A stretch of 37,575 nt of DNA. Origin: Scenedesmus sp. ARA3 (lineage: Eukaryota > Chlorophyta > Chlorophyceae > Sphaeropleales > Scenedesmaceae). Each line of letters begins with the position of its first letter. The stretch's first letter is position 1. Below are positions 1 through 10,368 of the stretch, piece by piece. The DNA is taken from assembly GCA_004335835.1 (NCBI GenBank), contig RWJK01000764.1:1-37575 (forward strand), written 5' to 3'. The notes under the pieces were generated by a model that was not told where the DNA came from, made no database searches, and worked only from the letters and a program-made list of their open reading frames with translations. The position numbers were made by a program, and so were the translations under genes.

Positions 1-60
<60 letters not shown>
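1..60. repeat. (CAG)20 microsatellite at the left edge
   Basis: Twenty uninterrupted CAG units run up to the window edge, so the true length is unknown. The tract lies in the intron after the last visible exon of the capping-enzyme gene, which is on the minus strand, so it reads CTG in the transcript. It may continue to the next acceptor, as similar tracts do at other introns of this gene. Confidence 0.95.
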
Positions 61-61
<1 letters not shown>

Positions 62-230
62 CCTACGGACTCCACAGCGCTTGTTCCTATATCCAAGAAA
101 CGCCGTCAAGGGAGCCAACCAAGGGCTTTACAAGGAAACAAACAAAGCTAAAAACATTTCATGAACAAATGCACCAAGATGCACCGAAATGCCCCACCAA
201 GAAATGCACCGAGATGCCGCAATGCGTCAC

Positions 231-342
231 CTCGAAGCGCAGGTCGCTGATGCCCTCCCCCGCCAGCATCATGCAGTCGTACACCAGGTAGCGCCGCCGC
301 TGCTTGTCGCCCGCGATGTCCACGTCATCAACCACCATCTCG

Positions 343-391
<49 letters not shown>

Positions 392-882
392 CAGCAAACC
401 GTCAGCACACCATGCTGCTGTTGAGACAGGGGTGCGCAGCTTTGGCAAGGGAACATATGACCAGTGCTTGGTGGTCAACCACCATCTCGCCTGGCCGCAG
501 CCGCAGCGTGTGAACACACCAACAGAGTCCAGACTATTTTGCTTGCTTGTTGAGACAGGGGTGCGCGGGCTTGGCAGGATAGCAACTCAGCACCTGCAGC
601 TATTCGTATGTCCACACCAACATGTTGCAACAAATCAGCAATAGAAAGGGCAGGAGCAGGATAAGATTGATGGCAACGCGCTGCAGCCACTGGTGATCCA
701 TGTTGACAGCCTGATTGCCGCAGCCTGTGGACGGCTGCTTGTTGCCCTGCTGCTGCTGCTGCTGCTGCTGCTCACCGTCCAGCAGCGTCCAGTGGTGCGG
801 CGGGCCCACAGGGTGTGCACCAGCAGGCGCTGGCTTGGGCAGCAGCGTGGGGAAGCGCATGTGCATGCGGCGCACCTGAAGC

Positions 883-928
<46 letters not shown>

Positions 929-2277
929 TGAATCAAAAGCGGCAGACACCCGTGCAGATGGTAACAAACACACCAAGCACATACGCGCTGTGCATTTCAA
1001 GGTCAGCCGGCTTTCAACAAATGCATGACCAAGTGTTCTTGCAAGCCTGCAGGTCCCCGGCTGCAGCTGGCGGCTGTGCCTGACCTAGCCACCCGCCCCG
1101 CCTCACCTCCCCCGCCCTGTCTATGAGGTACACTGAGAGCAATGAACCACACCCAGCCACCTCTGCAGCCACGCCCTGCCCCGCCTCACCTCTCCCGCCC
1201 TGTCTATGAGGTACACGCCCTCGCGCGTCAGCAGCATGAGGTAGCGCGTGCCGTCAGCCTTCCACGTCACAAAGTACCTGCAGCAGCAGCAGCAGCAAGG
1301 CTGTCATTCACACAACAGGCATCCGCATCAGCAGCCGTGGTAAACTGACATCCCACTTCGTCAAGTGGTGGTTGATGCAATGCTGCTATGCGGCACTACA
1401 TCTTTGTCATGCCTTTGAACGCCTGAATGGTTCACCATGAAGTCTGCAAGGGCATGCCAGGACATTGCACATCGCAGCTTCCAGGAGCACTGGGTCCAGT
1501 TCTCGAGATGTATGCCGGCTTGATGCAACCACCCTGCATAAATCTACAGTGCCAGCACTGCGGCCATTGTTGTATGCCAGATCACCGCTTGCGCACACCA
1601 GGCCCAGCTGGTCCAGGTCAGACTGACCAACTGCCTTTCAACAAAGAAAAATCATCATTAATACGCTTATCTGTGACCCCGCTCACCGCTTGCCGCGCAC
1701 CAGCCCCAGGTTGTCCAGGTCCAGTGAGACCGGCTGGCTGCCCAGGAAGAGGTCCCCGGGGCCGCGCCCAGCCACAGCCATGTGAGGGTAGCCCTGCACC
1801 AGCTGGCCCTTCAGCAGGTTGTCCTGCGACAGCAGCAAGATTGAAAAGGAACACATCAACCCCAAACCTTACCAATCCTGAGCTCAGCGGGCAGCCCTGC
1901 TGCAGCTGCCCGCGCAGCAGGTTGTCCTGCGGCACTGGCAGCCGTGCCAAACAGAATGTGCAGGGATTTGCAGGCAAACATCAAGTTACAACATTGCACG
2001 ACACCAACAACATGTCAGGGAGTGTATTGTAAAGTGCACAAGTTGACAGGCTGAGGATGCATGCCAGTGGCACAGTGAGTAGACATATCAAACGCTTGCG
2101 CTACACAGCGCAGAGTTTACGCCCTGACCCTGGCAGCAACTGCAAGCGCCGCGGTCACCTGGCCCTGGATGACGTCGTACACTGTGTTGATGTAGTAGCG
2201 CGCCTCCTCCATGCACACCGGCTCACCGACCTTGTCAGAGTGCGTCATGCGCCCACCCGCAGCCTGCGCAAACATGG

Positions 2278-2312
<35 letters not shown>

Positions 2313-5196
2313 GGCTAGGAGCGATAAAAATGCGGGCATGTCAGGTGGCAGCTGCGGCGCGCTGGGCAAGGAAAGCAGGAGCATGAGAAGGCAGCGCTGT
2401 GCTTGCTCGGTGCTTGCCATTCTTGTGTTGCGATCCACCAGTGGATGGTGGTGTGACACCTCACTCAACCACCGGTGGACGACTCTGCCGCTGCTCAGAC
2501 GCTGCTGCCACACAAAACTGCTATGCTGCTGCTGCTGCCGTATATGGCACCCGTTGTCCATGGGGTGCCAGATGGTGCGCACCTGCTGCATTGCTGCGGG
2601 GTTGATGTTGTAGCCCAGGCGCTCGTCCTCATCCTCGTCATCGGCAGGCTTCCAGGCAGGCAGCTCCGGCGTGAGCACCATCTTGGGCCGCACCTCGTTG
2701 TGGCGCCTGCGGTTAGCAGCACAGTGAGGGTCGTGGGTTCAGCAGAATGGTTCAGGCTGGGCAGGCAGGAGAGGAGCAGGGCGTGAGCACCATCTTGGGG
2801 CGCACCTCGTTGTGACGCCTGCACTTGGCAACACAGACGGAGGCAGGTGACAGCAGAAGAAAAAGGAAGCTGAGAAGGAGGGAGATGGGCAGGGTGTAAG
2901 CACCATTTTGGGGCGCACGTCGTTGTGGCGCCTGCGGTGGCAGACGCAACACGTTGTGAGGTGTTTGTTGAACGATGATGGGTAGCGAGAGAAGCAGGGC
3001 GTTGCAAAAATCACACAAGCCGGCTATGGTGGCAGGCAGATGTTGGCAGCGGCGGTGTACATGCCTGCATGCAATGCGGCAGGCGTGCTGTGCTGTGCTG
3101 TGCTGTCTGCGCTGCGCTGTGCTATACTGCTGCTCCCCAATGGATAACTGTCGCTCCGGCCCGCACCCCACTCGTCCAGCCTACACAGCAACAGCTCCAT
3201 CTCTCCATCTTTACATGTCTATCAGCTGCTGCAGCACAGCGCAGCGCACCTGAAGAGGTCGTTGATGTACTCGTGCTTGTAGATGCCGGGGTGGCGCTGC
3301 TCCCTGAAGTAGCGTATGCCGCGCTCCACGCAGTAGCCCTTGTCGGCCAGCAGCCGCATGGCAGCGCACACAATGATGAAGCCTGCAGCGGCACAATGGC
3401 AGTTGCCAAGGTGAGCATCTTGTGTTGAGTGATTAGAAGCTGCAGCAGTTGTCTGCCAGCAGCCGCATGGCAGCACACACGATGATGAAGCCTGCAGCGG
3501 CGGAAAGACAGTTGCAAAGATGCACATTGCTGAAGATGCATCATGTTCCAGGATTGCCTGAAACCCTTGTCGGCCAGCAGCTGCATGGCAGCACACATGA
3601 TGCTGAAGCCTGCAGTGGCACAGGTGTTGTTGTACAGGTGCTACAGGCAGTTTGTAGCGGAAGTCTCAAGTCAGCGGTAGCACAGCAAGATTGCCAACAG
3701 TGCGGCCTTGCAGCGCAGCAGGTGCAGCTTGCAGATGAAACAGCAACCTGGCAGCCACCTCTCAGCCCTCTTAATGTGTCTCACTGCTCTGCTCCAGCCA
3801 ACGCACCTGAGCGGTTGAAGCCGTGCGTGCAGTGCACCAGGATGTAGAAGGCGGGGTTGGCTGCCATGCACTTGCGGATCTCCCACACCGCCATGTTCAC
3901 CGCCAGCGGCTCCGGCGACACGCCACGCCCGCGGCACGGCACCTGCAGCACAGCAGCAGGCACAGGCAGGCAGTAGTTTGACCATAACTTGACCATAGTT
4001 TGACCAGAGGTTGACCGCCAGCGGCTCCAGCGACACGCCAAGCCCACGCCTGCGGCATGGCACCTGCAGCACAGCATACCAGCAGGCAACGATACAACCA
4101 TATCTTGACCATGAGTTGACCATGTGTTGACATGGCCTGGCAATAGGTTGACCTGAAGCGCAGCGTCGCTGCTTCACGCCAGAACAGCCACCCACAGTTG
4201 CGCTGATGCTGCCTACGCTGCATGGCTGGCGCTGAGTGTTGCTTCGTCTTGCCAGGGCTGACCTTGACGTATCTCACGCTGTTGTCAGTGATGACTTGCG
4301 GGTCGTAATACTTGTCGCTGTTGGACAGGTCCAGCACCATGCCCACCTGCCCCCCCTGCGGCAGCAGCAGCAGCAGCAGCGGAGGCAGCAGGAGCGGCAG
4401 CCGCTTAAGGATTGCGAGAAAGGTATCGAGGACTGTGACTGCAAATCATCCAGGCGCATGTGTGCTGCACTTGCATCGCTTGCTGCTGTCAGGAACCAAA
4501 CCGGCAGGCGGCTGGCTGTCAAAAGACGGCACCTGGTGCAGTTGCTGCTGATGTGGAGTTGTTTCGACTGCCCAATGCACCATTGCTGCCGCGACAGCAG
4601 CAGGTGTGCTGCTGCTTTCTGCCCCTCATGCCTCATGCACAGCCACAACTGATCTGCGCTATACTGGCAGGGCCGCCTGCCGCCTGCTGCCCTGCTGCCG
4701 CAGCTGTTGGATCCACTGCTGCTGTTGCGACTGCAGGGCACCGATGCAGCTGTGCAACACACTCAACGTGCTGCTGCCAGCACTGCAGCGGCTGCTGCTG
4801 CTGCTTATGTGGCCCTGATAGCTCCCTTCCCTCTGTTTTGGCTTCTTGCCCCCTGCCTCACCAGTTGCTGCCATGCATGCCTCCCGTCCTGCTGTGCTTG
4901 CTGCCTCTGCTGCTGCTGCTCCTGCTACCCTGCTGCTGCTGCTGCTGCTGCTGCCGCAGCACGCACCGGGTCCTTGGCCACGATCTTGTGGTGTGCTGCT
5001 GTGAGCGCTGCCAGTGGGCTCCAGTGGCCACGCGTCATCTCCTCCATGCGGGGGTTGCGGTAGCTGTTGCCCAGCGGCACCTGCAGGAGTGATATCAAAG
5101 TAGTACGGAATGTAGGTAGGCAGGGAGAATGCTGAGGGTTGGCATGCGATGCTGGGGTATGCTTGCAGGAAAGCTTGCTGTTGTTGCACCCACCCT

Positions 5197-5235
<39 letters not shown>

Positions 5236-5580
5236 CGGTTGTTGTTGGGGTGCTTATCGCTGGCACATGCATCAGCGGTGTTTGGCTGCCAGTGCTTCAC
5301 TTAAGCTGATGACCAGGCCTCAACGTTTGAGAGTGCACACGTGTGCGTGTATGTGCCCAGGCTATACGTATCTGTTGAGCCTGCAGGCAGGTCATTGCTG
5401 TCCAGCTTTTTGTTGCTGAGCAAGCTCTTGTTGCACAATCACGTGGCGTCTATATAAGCAAGAATATTCTTGTCAGCGCACCTTCATGGGGATCATGTGG
5501 TGCATGTCAGACACCTCTCCAATCTCTGGGCATTCAAACCAACCAGGCGGGATGGGGTTGAATGGCGGTGGGCGCGCCAT
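231..5580 (-). CDS. RNGTT: Bifunctional mRNA capping enzyme (RNA 5'-triphosphatase plus guanylyltransferase), 3' end outside window
   Basis: Caps nascent nuclear mRNA: a cysteine-phosphatase-type triphosphatase removes the gamma phosphate, then the guanylyltransferase transfers GMP from a covalent lysine-GMP intermediate. Exons in transcript order: 5482-5580, 4967-5080, 4263-4355, 3807-3942, 3250-3382, 2583-2706, 2159-2263, 1687-1823, 1190-1278, 776-875, 231-343; then the gene leaves the window. The start at 5580 precedes IPPGWFECPEIG, the family's usual N terminus. The phosphatase P-loop HCTHGFNRSG is at about residues 139-148, followed by PGIYKHEYINDLF. The guanylyltransferase part shows SQPVSLDLDNL, the nucleotidyl-lysine motif K-A-D-G-T-R-Y near residue 320, LLTREGVYLIDR and LDGEMVVDDV. 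All exon phases agree except in exon 9, where one extra A inside the lysine motif (+ strand 1259-1264) shifts frame to a stop. The order triphosphatase then transferase matches animal and plant enzymes, not the fungal two-protein system. Confidence 0.93.
348..386. repeat. (CAG)13 tract, CTG in transcript, at the acceptor of capping exon 11
   Basis: In the sense of the minus-strand gene this is a (CTG)13 run ending two bases before the CAG acceptor of exon 11, where a polypyrimidine tract would be expected. The same intron begins with (CAG)8 just after its donor (747-770 on the + strand), so the two ends are complementary. Confidence 0.9.
475..494. repeat. Intronic copy of the exon 11 acceptor edge (capping gene)
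   Basis: These 20 bases are identical to 328-347, which span the real acceptor junction of exon 11 and its first codons. The copy lies 147 bp upstream in the transcript. Further similarity follows: a stretch near 419-446 resembles one near 548-575. This suggests an old tandem duplication of roughly 130-150 bp. Confidence 0.85.
747..770. repeat. (CTG)8 tract, CAG in transcript, directly after the exon 10 donor
   Basis: In transcript sense the exon 10 donor reads GTGAG followed at once by (CAG)8. It is complementary to the CTG tract at the other end of the same intron (348-386). Confidence 0.9.
884..926. repeat. (CAG)14 tract upstream of the capping exon 10 acceptor
   Basis: In transcript sense this is (CTG)14 ending a few bases before the CTTCAG acceptor of exon 10, another triplet tract in polypyrimidine-tract position. 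Confidence 0.85.
1095..1133. repeat. Intronic copy of the exon 9 donor edge (capping gene)
   Basis: The 39 bases match 1178-1216 with one difference. The real segment holds the last codons of exon 9 and its donor; the copy lies 83 bp further into the intron and keeps a GT donor-like site. Confidence 0.88.
1580..1627. repeat. Degenerate intronic copy of the exon 8 donor edge (capping gene)
   Basis: Resembles 1681-1731, the 3' end of exon 8 encoding DLDNLGLVRGK plus the donor, with substitutions and small indels. It lies downstream of the real donor in the transcript. Confidence 0.7.
1895..1935. repeat. Degenerate intronic copy of the exon 8 acceptor edge (capping gene)
   Basis: Resembles 1792-1832 at an offset of 103 bp. 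The copy retains a CAG acceptor and would encode DNLLRGQL, against DNLLKGQL in the real exon. Confidence 0.8.
2783..2936. repeat. Two intronic copies of the exon 6 acceptor edge at a 112-bp period (capping gene)
   Basis: The real edge (2671-2712, encoding RHNEVRPKMVL on the minus strand) is repeated at 2783-2822 and again at 2895-2936. The start-to-start spacing is 112 bp both times. Each copy keeps the exon-intron junction with only a few substitutions. Confidence 0.88.
3451..3616. repeat. Two intronic copies of the exon 5 acceptor edge (capping gene)
   Basis: The real edge around 3338-3394 (encoding FIIVCAAMRLLADKG on the minus strand) recurs near 3451-3500 and 3566-3616, offset 109 then 118 bp. 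Both copies keep a CTGCAG-like acceptor. Confidence 0.87.
4018..4076. repeat. Intronic copy of the exon 4 acceptor edge (capping gene)
   Basis: Copy of the first part of exon 4 (around 3902-3950), offset about 116 bp upstream in the transcript. On the minus strand it would encode SLEPLAVN, against SPEPLAVN in the real exon, after a CTGCAG acceptor. Both flanks are rich in short TTGACC motifs. Confidence 0.88.
4362..4379. repeat. (CAG)6 tract, CTG in transcript, at the acceptor of capping exon 3
   Basis: In transcript sense a CTG run leads into the CCGCAG acceptor of exon 3. The same intron starts with (CAG)8 close to its donor (4930-4953). Confidence 0.8.
4930..4953. repeat. (CTG)8 tract, CAG in transcript, after the donor of capping exon 2
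   Basis: In transcript sense the donor at 4966 is followed within about 15 bases by (CAG)8, complementary to the CTG run before the acceptor of exon 3. Confidence 0.85.
5199..5234. repeat. (CTG)12 tract inside capping intron 1
   Basis: Twelve CTG units on the + strand in the middle of the first capping intron, away from either splice site. Confidence 0.9.
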
Positions 5581-6215
5581 GCTGCTGCCGCTTCACTACT
5601 GCTGCTGCTCCTCTGATCTTTGCAGAGAGAGGCAGCTGCTGACAGCTGCCAGCAGTTACTTCAACTACGTCAAACTGACATAGCTACATGGCTACGTCTT
5701 CATTGTGGTGTGGGACTTGGCATTTTAGCACAGGCCTTGTGCCAAGAGCTGCTGCGCTGCTGTTGGGTGACTGCTGTGTCTCTGCTGAACTGCATACAGC
5801 TCCGCCTACAAACACAGGGATCCTTGCCTCCGTGTCAATAAATACAAGAAACAAAGCCTTAACAGACCGTCAGCAATACAAGGCACAGCAGCAAACCAAA
5901 AAAGTATCAGCTGTCGTAGTGCAAGAGAGGCAAGAACAGGAGCTACTAGCGTCAAGTTTTCAACGTTCAGGCTGTTGCTTCCACCACAACACCTCTTCGT
6001 ATCTGATTGTGTTACACTAGTGAGCTTTGAAACCCTTTCGGTGATGCGCGATCAGTGCGATGTCGAGCAGTGGTGTGTGTGCGTGTAACTCGCTTGTTTT
6101 GCTTAGATTGCAGAACGAGCTATTGATGGTCAATGCGAATTCGCTGTGCTGCGAACAGCGCAAACAAAGCCCGTCCTTTTTCAAACGAGCAATCCAGAAC
6201 ACACGCACCGTCAAT
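5581..6215. promoter_or_regulatory. Divergent intergenic region, capping enzyme and ERp29
   Basis: 635 bp separate the start codons of two head-to-head genes, so both promoters and 5' UTRs must lie here. I see no convincing TATA box or other named element. The TATATAA-like string near 5450 lies in capping intron 1, not in this region. Confidence 0.6.
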
Positions 6216-7817
6216 ATGAAATGTTTTCTTGCTCTAATGTTGGCAGTGTGCTTATGTGCAAGCACGACGGCCATTTCAGACAAGGTAAGCTTTCTGGAGC
6301 CTTCCATACAGCAGACGCGGCAAACGCACTGCACATCCTGACCAGAGAGCTGGCTGCAGGGAGTCATTTACCTTGATGACCTCACATTCGATAAGGTGGG
6401 TTGGCGCTGGTTTGTGCGCTCTTCAGTGGTCAGTTGCAGGGCAGCGTTGGACAAGCAATTGCTGCTCAACCTGCTTTTCTGTTGCTGCAGGTGGTGGATC
6501 GCAGCAGGGATGTTCTGGTCAGGTTCGACAAGGAATACCGTGAGTGACATCATCCAGGCTCTCACTACTGCCTGTCTGGCAGAGCTGCAGCAGAAACAAT
6601 AGCGGTGCCAGCATCAGTGGCACAGCTGCTGCTGCTGCTACTGCTGCTGCTGCATCACGAAACAGCAATGGATTGAGCGTACACATCAAAACCACTATTA
6701 TCCTGATCAACACAGCAACACTGTTGGGGCCAACACTTCATCATCAACAGTATCATTGCGAGCCAGCGCCCCACTCAGCCGCTGCCATCAGCCATCCAAC
6801 TCATTGCGTCCCATCCGCTACCTTCCCCTCCACTCCTACCACCACCACAAGTACAGTCTCATCGCAGCAGCCTGCGCAGCGCTGCACAAAATGAATGACT
6901 TCTACATGATACACTGCCTTTTGCTGGTATCCGTAACCATCAACCCTCACTCCTCACTCCTCACCGCAACTGCTGTCACACTGTACACACACATGTCACC
7001 GCAGCCTGGGGTGACGAGCATGACGCGTTCAAGGAGCTGGCCACCACTTCATCATCAACAGTATCATTGCGTGCCAGCGCGCCCTATTCCGCCGCTGTCA
7101 CCAGCCATCAACACTTCATGTAACCTGCTGCCTTGCCCGCCGCTCCCACCACCACCACCATCACTCCTCACTCCTCACTCCTCACCGCAACTGCTGTCGC
7201 ATGTATCGCCGTAGCCTGGGGTGACGAGCATGACGCGTTCAAGGAGCTGGCTACCACTGTGGGCGAGTCAGACACCAGCCTGCTGGTGGTAGGGGTACCC
7301 ATCTCCAACAGCGACACCTACCCAGTCAACACCAAGCTCTCGGTGAGTGCCAGCCAGTGCAGCAGTTTTAAAAAGTGTTGAACCGGGATTTTTCAAAGCA
7401 TGAGACCAGCAGCAGCGACACCTACCCAGTCAACACCAAGCTCTCAGTGAGTGAGGGAATGACCAGCAGCAGCAGCGGCAGCTGGGTATGTACCTGCCAA
7501 CAAACCAAGCTGTCAGTGAGTGTTGAGAAGAGATTGCATGCTTGGCATGCAAGCAGGGTATTGCTTCGTTACCAGAGTAGTGTGGGCTGGTCCCGAAAAG
7601 TGTTGGGAGTGCCAGTTGCTGGGTGGGGTGCCTGCGGACATGATGCTGCTGCCGTCACAAGAGCCTGTGCAGGGTTTGTGCACATCTGCCACTGCCTCAC
7701 AACAAGCTTGCTTGCAGCAGCAGCAGCAGCAGCAGGCTTTGATTTCATCAGCATCAAACCCGCTTGCATTTGTACATTGTCTCTGCAATGCTCGCCGATA
7801 CTTTGTGTGAACACCAT

Positions 7818-7850
<33 letters not shown>

Positions 7851-9373
7851 AGGCGCGCTACGGCCTGGTGGCTCTGAAGGACGAGGGCTTCCCCCGCTAC
7901 AAGCTGTTCAAGAAGGGCGCAGACACCACCAAGCCGCTCGACTACACGGGCGACATGAAGCAGGCCAAGGAGCTGCTGCGCTGGACGGTGGAGCAGACAG
8001 GCGTGTTCATCGGCATCAAGGTGCGGCTGTAAAAGTTTTTTTTGAAATTGAGGCCTGTGCCTGCTGCAATGCGGCATTGCTGGGCTGCAGTGGTGTGTGT
8101 TCATCGGCATCAAGGTGCGGCTGTGGCTGTGAGTGCTATGAGTAGGGTGTGCGGCATCAAGGTGCGGCTGTGATGTTTTTATATTAGTAGGGTTTGTGCG
8201 TGTGCTGCAGTGGGGGTTTGCTGAGCTGCAGGGGCGTGTGCACAGCCGCATCAAGGTGTGCGCGATGCGGCTACCCAAGTGCCGCTGACATGCAGCCTAT
8301 GTGCAGCCTGCGTGCGTGAAGCCTGGGGCAGCTTCCCTTGGCTTGTTTTTGCACAGCAGTGCTCGCAGCACTGCAGTTGAAGCACCACGTTCGACAGCTG
8401 GCATTGTCAAGAACACCAACCACATCTACATGTGCAATTCCATTCATGCACACAGCTGTGTGCTTACATAGGGTTGGTTGATGACAACTTTGCTGTCAAC
8501 CACTGCTTGTTAATCCCTGCAGGGCCAGGTGGAGGAGCTTGACGGCCTGGCGCACAGCTTCATGACTGCATCAAGTCAATGACAACTGCTGGTCAGAGAG
8601 GTTGAGAGAGGCTGCTCATGACTGTTGTTGTTTTGCGAACATGTTTACTGTGCAGGGCCAGGTGAAGGAGCTTGACGGCCTGGCACACAGCTTCATGGCA
8701 GCAGCGCCAGCGGACCGCAAGCCGCTGCTGAAGCAGGCGCAGGCTGCAGCAGACGCCGTGGACACCAGTTCAAACCCCGATGCCGGCGGCTACGTCGAGT
8801 ACTACATCAAGACCATGCAGCGCGTGCTGGACAAGGGCGATGCATATGTGCAGCAGGTGCGGCTGCATGCGGAGTTGCTGTTGGCATATGTTGGTATGTT
8901 GGCGTTATTGACATCCAGCGCATCTGCTGATGGTGGGGTGCTGATAGGTGGCTGAGGCAGCCTCCTTGCGAGTGGCTCTGGGCAGGCTGCTGGACAGTTG
9001 TCAGCCCAGCAGAGCTCCTGCAAGTCAATGCCAGTCGAACCTTGTCCTGTTGTGTGGTGCTTTGGCCGCCTGATATACCACCTTCCTTGCTACAAGTCAG
9101 TCTACACTCAGTCCGCTCCGCAAGCAACAGTCAAATTAACCATCTTGACACCAACAGTAGCTGCGATCATCACAACTTGCTGCGCTGCCGCCTGCTCAAC
9201 CCCCAAACCCCATTGTATAACATCCATGTTGCGGCTTGCAGGAGACGAAGCGGCTGGCCAAGATGAGTGAGGACAAGGCTGTGGCAGCAACCAAGCGTGA
9301 GACCTTTGCGTGGCGGCTCAACGTGCTGGCTAGCTTCAAGGCACCAGCAGCAGCAGACAAGGGCGAGCTGTGA
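6216..9373 (+). CDS. ERP29: ERp29-like endoplasmic reticulum lumen protein
   Basis: Family role: a redox-inactive PDI-related protein that assists folding and export of secretory proteins in the ER lumen. Exons: 6216-6284, 6360-6395, 6491-6539, 7215-7342, 7853-8020, 8656-8856, 9242-9373; every phase fits and the product is 260 residues, close to animal ERp29 (about 260). Residues 1-20 form a signal peptide. Exons 2-5 encode the thioredoxin-like domain (GVIYLDDLTFDK, VLVRFDKEYPWGDEHDAF, LKDEGFPRYKLF, DYTGDMKQ). It has no CxxC active site, as expected for this family. Exons 6-7 give the helical C-terminal domain (ELDGLAHSFM, YYIKTMQRVLDKG). The protein ends in KGEL, a KDEL-like retention signal. 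Introns 3-5 contain partial copies of the neighbouring exon edges. Confidence 0.92.
7002..7048. repeat. Intronic copy of the ERp29 exon 4 acceptor edge
   Basis: Nearly identical to 7212-7258, offset 210 bp, including the AG junction and the codons for WGDEHDAFKEL. Flanking sequence is duplicated too: a stretch at 6733-6780 resembles 7044-7090, and the CTCACTCCTCA-type run near 6946 recurs near 7165. Confidence 0.9.
7413..7453. repeat. Intronic copy of the ERp29 exon 4 donor edge
   Basis: Matches 7309-7349 (codons for SDTYPVNTKLS plus a GTGAGTG donor) with one difference, offset 104 bp. A shorter third copy of the donor itself is at 7505-7522. Confidence 0.92.
7820..7849. repeat. (CTG)10 tract immediately before the ERp29 exon 5 acceptor
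   Basis: Ten CTG units run straight into the CAG acceptor at 7850-7852, so the repeat itself takes the polypyrimidine-tract position. Confidence 0.93.
8096..8170. repeat. Intronic copies of the ERp29 exon 5 donor edge
   Basis: The exon end at 8002-8030 (codons for VFIGIK plus GTGCGG) recurs at about 8096-8124 and in shorter form at 8151-8170. A weak fourth trace lies near 8247-8260. Confidence 0.85.
8518..8565. repeat. Intronic copy of the ERp29 exon 6 acceptor edge
   Basis: 47 bases match 8651-8697 with two differences, offset 133 bp, starting from the TGCAG acceptor. The copy would encode GQVEELDGLAHSFM, against GQVKELDGLAHSFM in the real exon. Confidence 0.93.
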
Positions 9374-9697
9374 GGGGCCTGCTGTGATTGCATCGATGCA
9401 TGGCGGTAACACCAAACACATTGGTACCTAGGAGCAGGGCGCTGTGATGTTTTGAGACTGGACAGACGAGGATTGGTTCAAGTACTGAAGTTGAGCAGGG
9501 CAGTAGGCAGCATACGCATGACAGCACTGGGTGCAGCACTGGCGTTGCCTCCAACCGGTTCTGGTTTGTGGAAGCGCATCAGCAGTAAGCAGCACGCAAA
9601 AAAGCAGCACGCCGTTTAGCTCTGCGCGTTGCAGAAGTGCATGCAGGGCTAATGAGAACATGGCCTGGCTTCTGAAGACAAGCTGGGTGCAGGCTGG

Positions 9698-9702
9698 TGT
9701 AA
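9698..9702 (+). terminator. Candidate TGTAA polyadenylation signal, ERp29
   Basis: First convincing TGTAA after the ERp29 stop (325 nt downstream). TGTAA is the usual polyadenylation signal of green algae. A second TGTAA follows near 9737. Confidence 0.5.
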
Positions 9703-9964
9703 CTTCCAGGTGATTGAGTTGGCGGTGATCCCATGGTGTAACTGTGTCCGGCTAGTACCCCTGCCCCGACCCGACAGTGTTATGTACACTGCTACAATTG
9801 CGTGCACACATGGTTCAGGTGGTGTCGCTGTGCCAAGCTGAGTCAGCAGGTGTGATCGCGTTGATAGCCAGGCAACATCAACACAACACATGATGCCAGC
9901 TAGTACCGCTGTAGGTTGCTGCGGGTATACAAGACACATATGGCTTTGTCTAGAATTCGTCGTT

Positions 9965-9969
9965 TTACA
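9965..9969 (-). terminator. Candidate TGTAA polyadenylation signal, CIAO1
   Basis: TTACA on the + strand reads TGTAA for the minus-strand gene, 400 nt past its stop. Together with 9698-9702 it would leave about 260 bp between the two convergent 3' ends. I see no gene in the interval 9374-10368. Confidence 0.4.
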
Positions 9970-10368
9970 TATGTCAATCAAAAGTTGCACCGAGGTGTGC
10001 TGCATGTGAAACAGCCAGCACACCAGCCTGAGTGCCATGTCACCACAGAAGCTGTCATCAGTGTTGCAAATCAACACACGGGTGTTGTGACGTGTTCTGC
10101 TGGTGAGGCATTGCCTCCCGCTCCCGGCAGTTGGGCTTGCCCAATTGTGCTATGGTAGCGAGCCAGTAGGATTCCGTCCCCCCTGGTAACAAAAAAAAAT
10201 CAACACACTGTGTAGCCTGCCCAACATCAACGCTGCAATGCGAGTGCGCATTCTGTTGCGTTGCCCTACTGCAAAGTGTAGCACCTGCAGCTGCAACTCT
10301 TTATAGCACCGCTGCAGGTTGAGGCCGGTTATACATAGAACGGCTGTCTGTGCTGCAAAATGACAGTT

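Noticed and set aside
189..1028. ORFs on both strands with long runs of Gln, Ser, Ala or Leu
   Set aside because: They are CAG/CTG microsatellites read in different frames, lying in introns of the capping gene; none has a motif outside the repeat.
4659..5300. 213-codon minus-strand ORF with poly-Gln
   Set aside because: It overlaps capping exon 2 and its introns in the wrong frame and owes its length to CTG/CAG tracts.
6756..7214. 152-codon + strand ORF rich in His/Pro/Ser
   Set aside because: Lies in ERp29 intron 3; its apparent internal similarity is the intronic duplication, not protein repeats.
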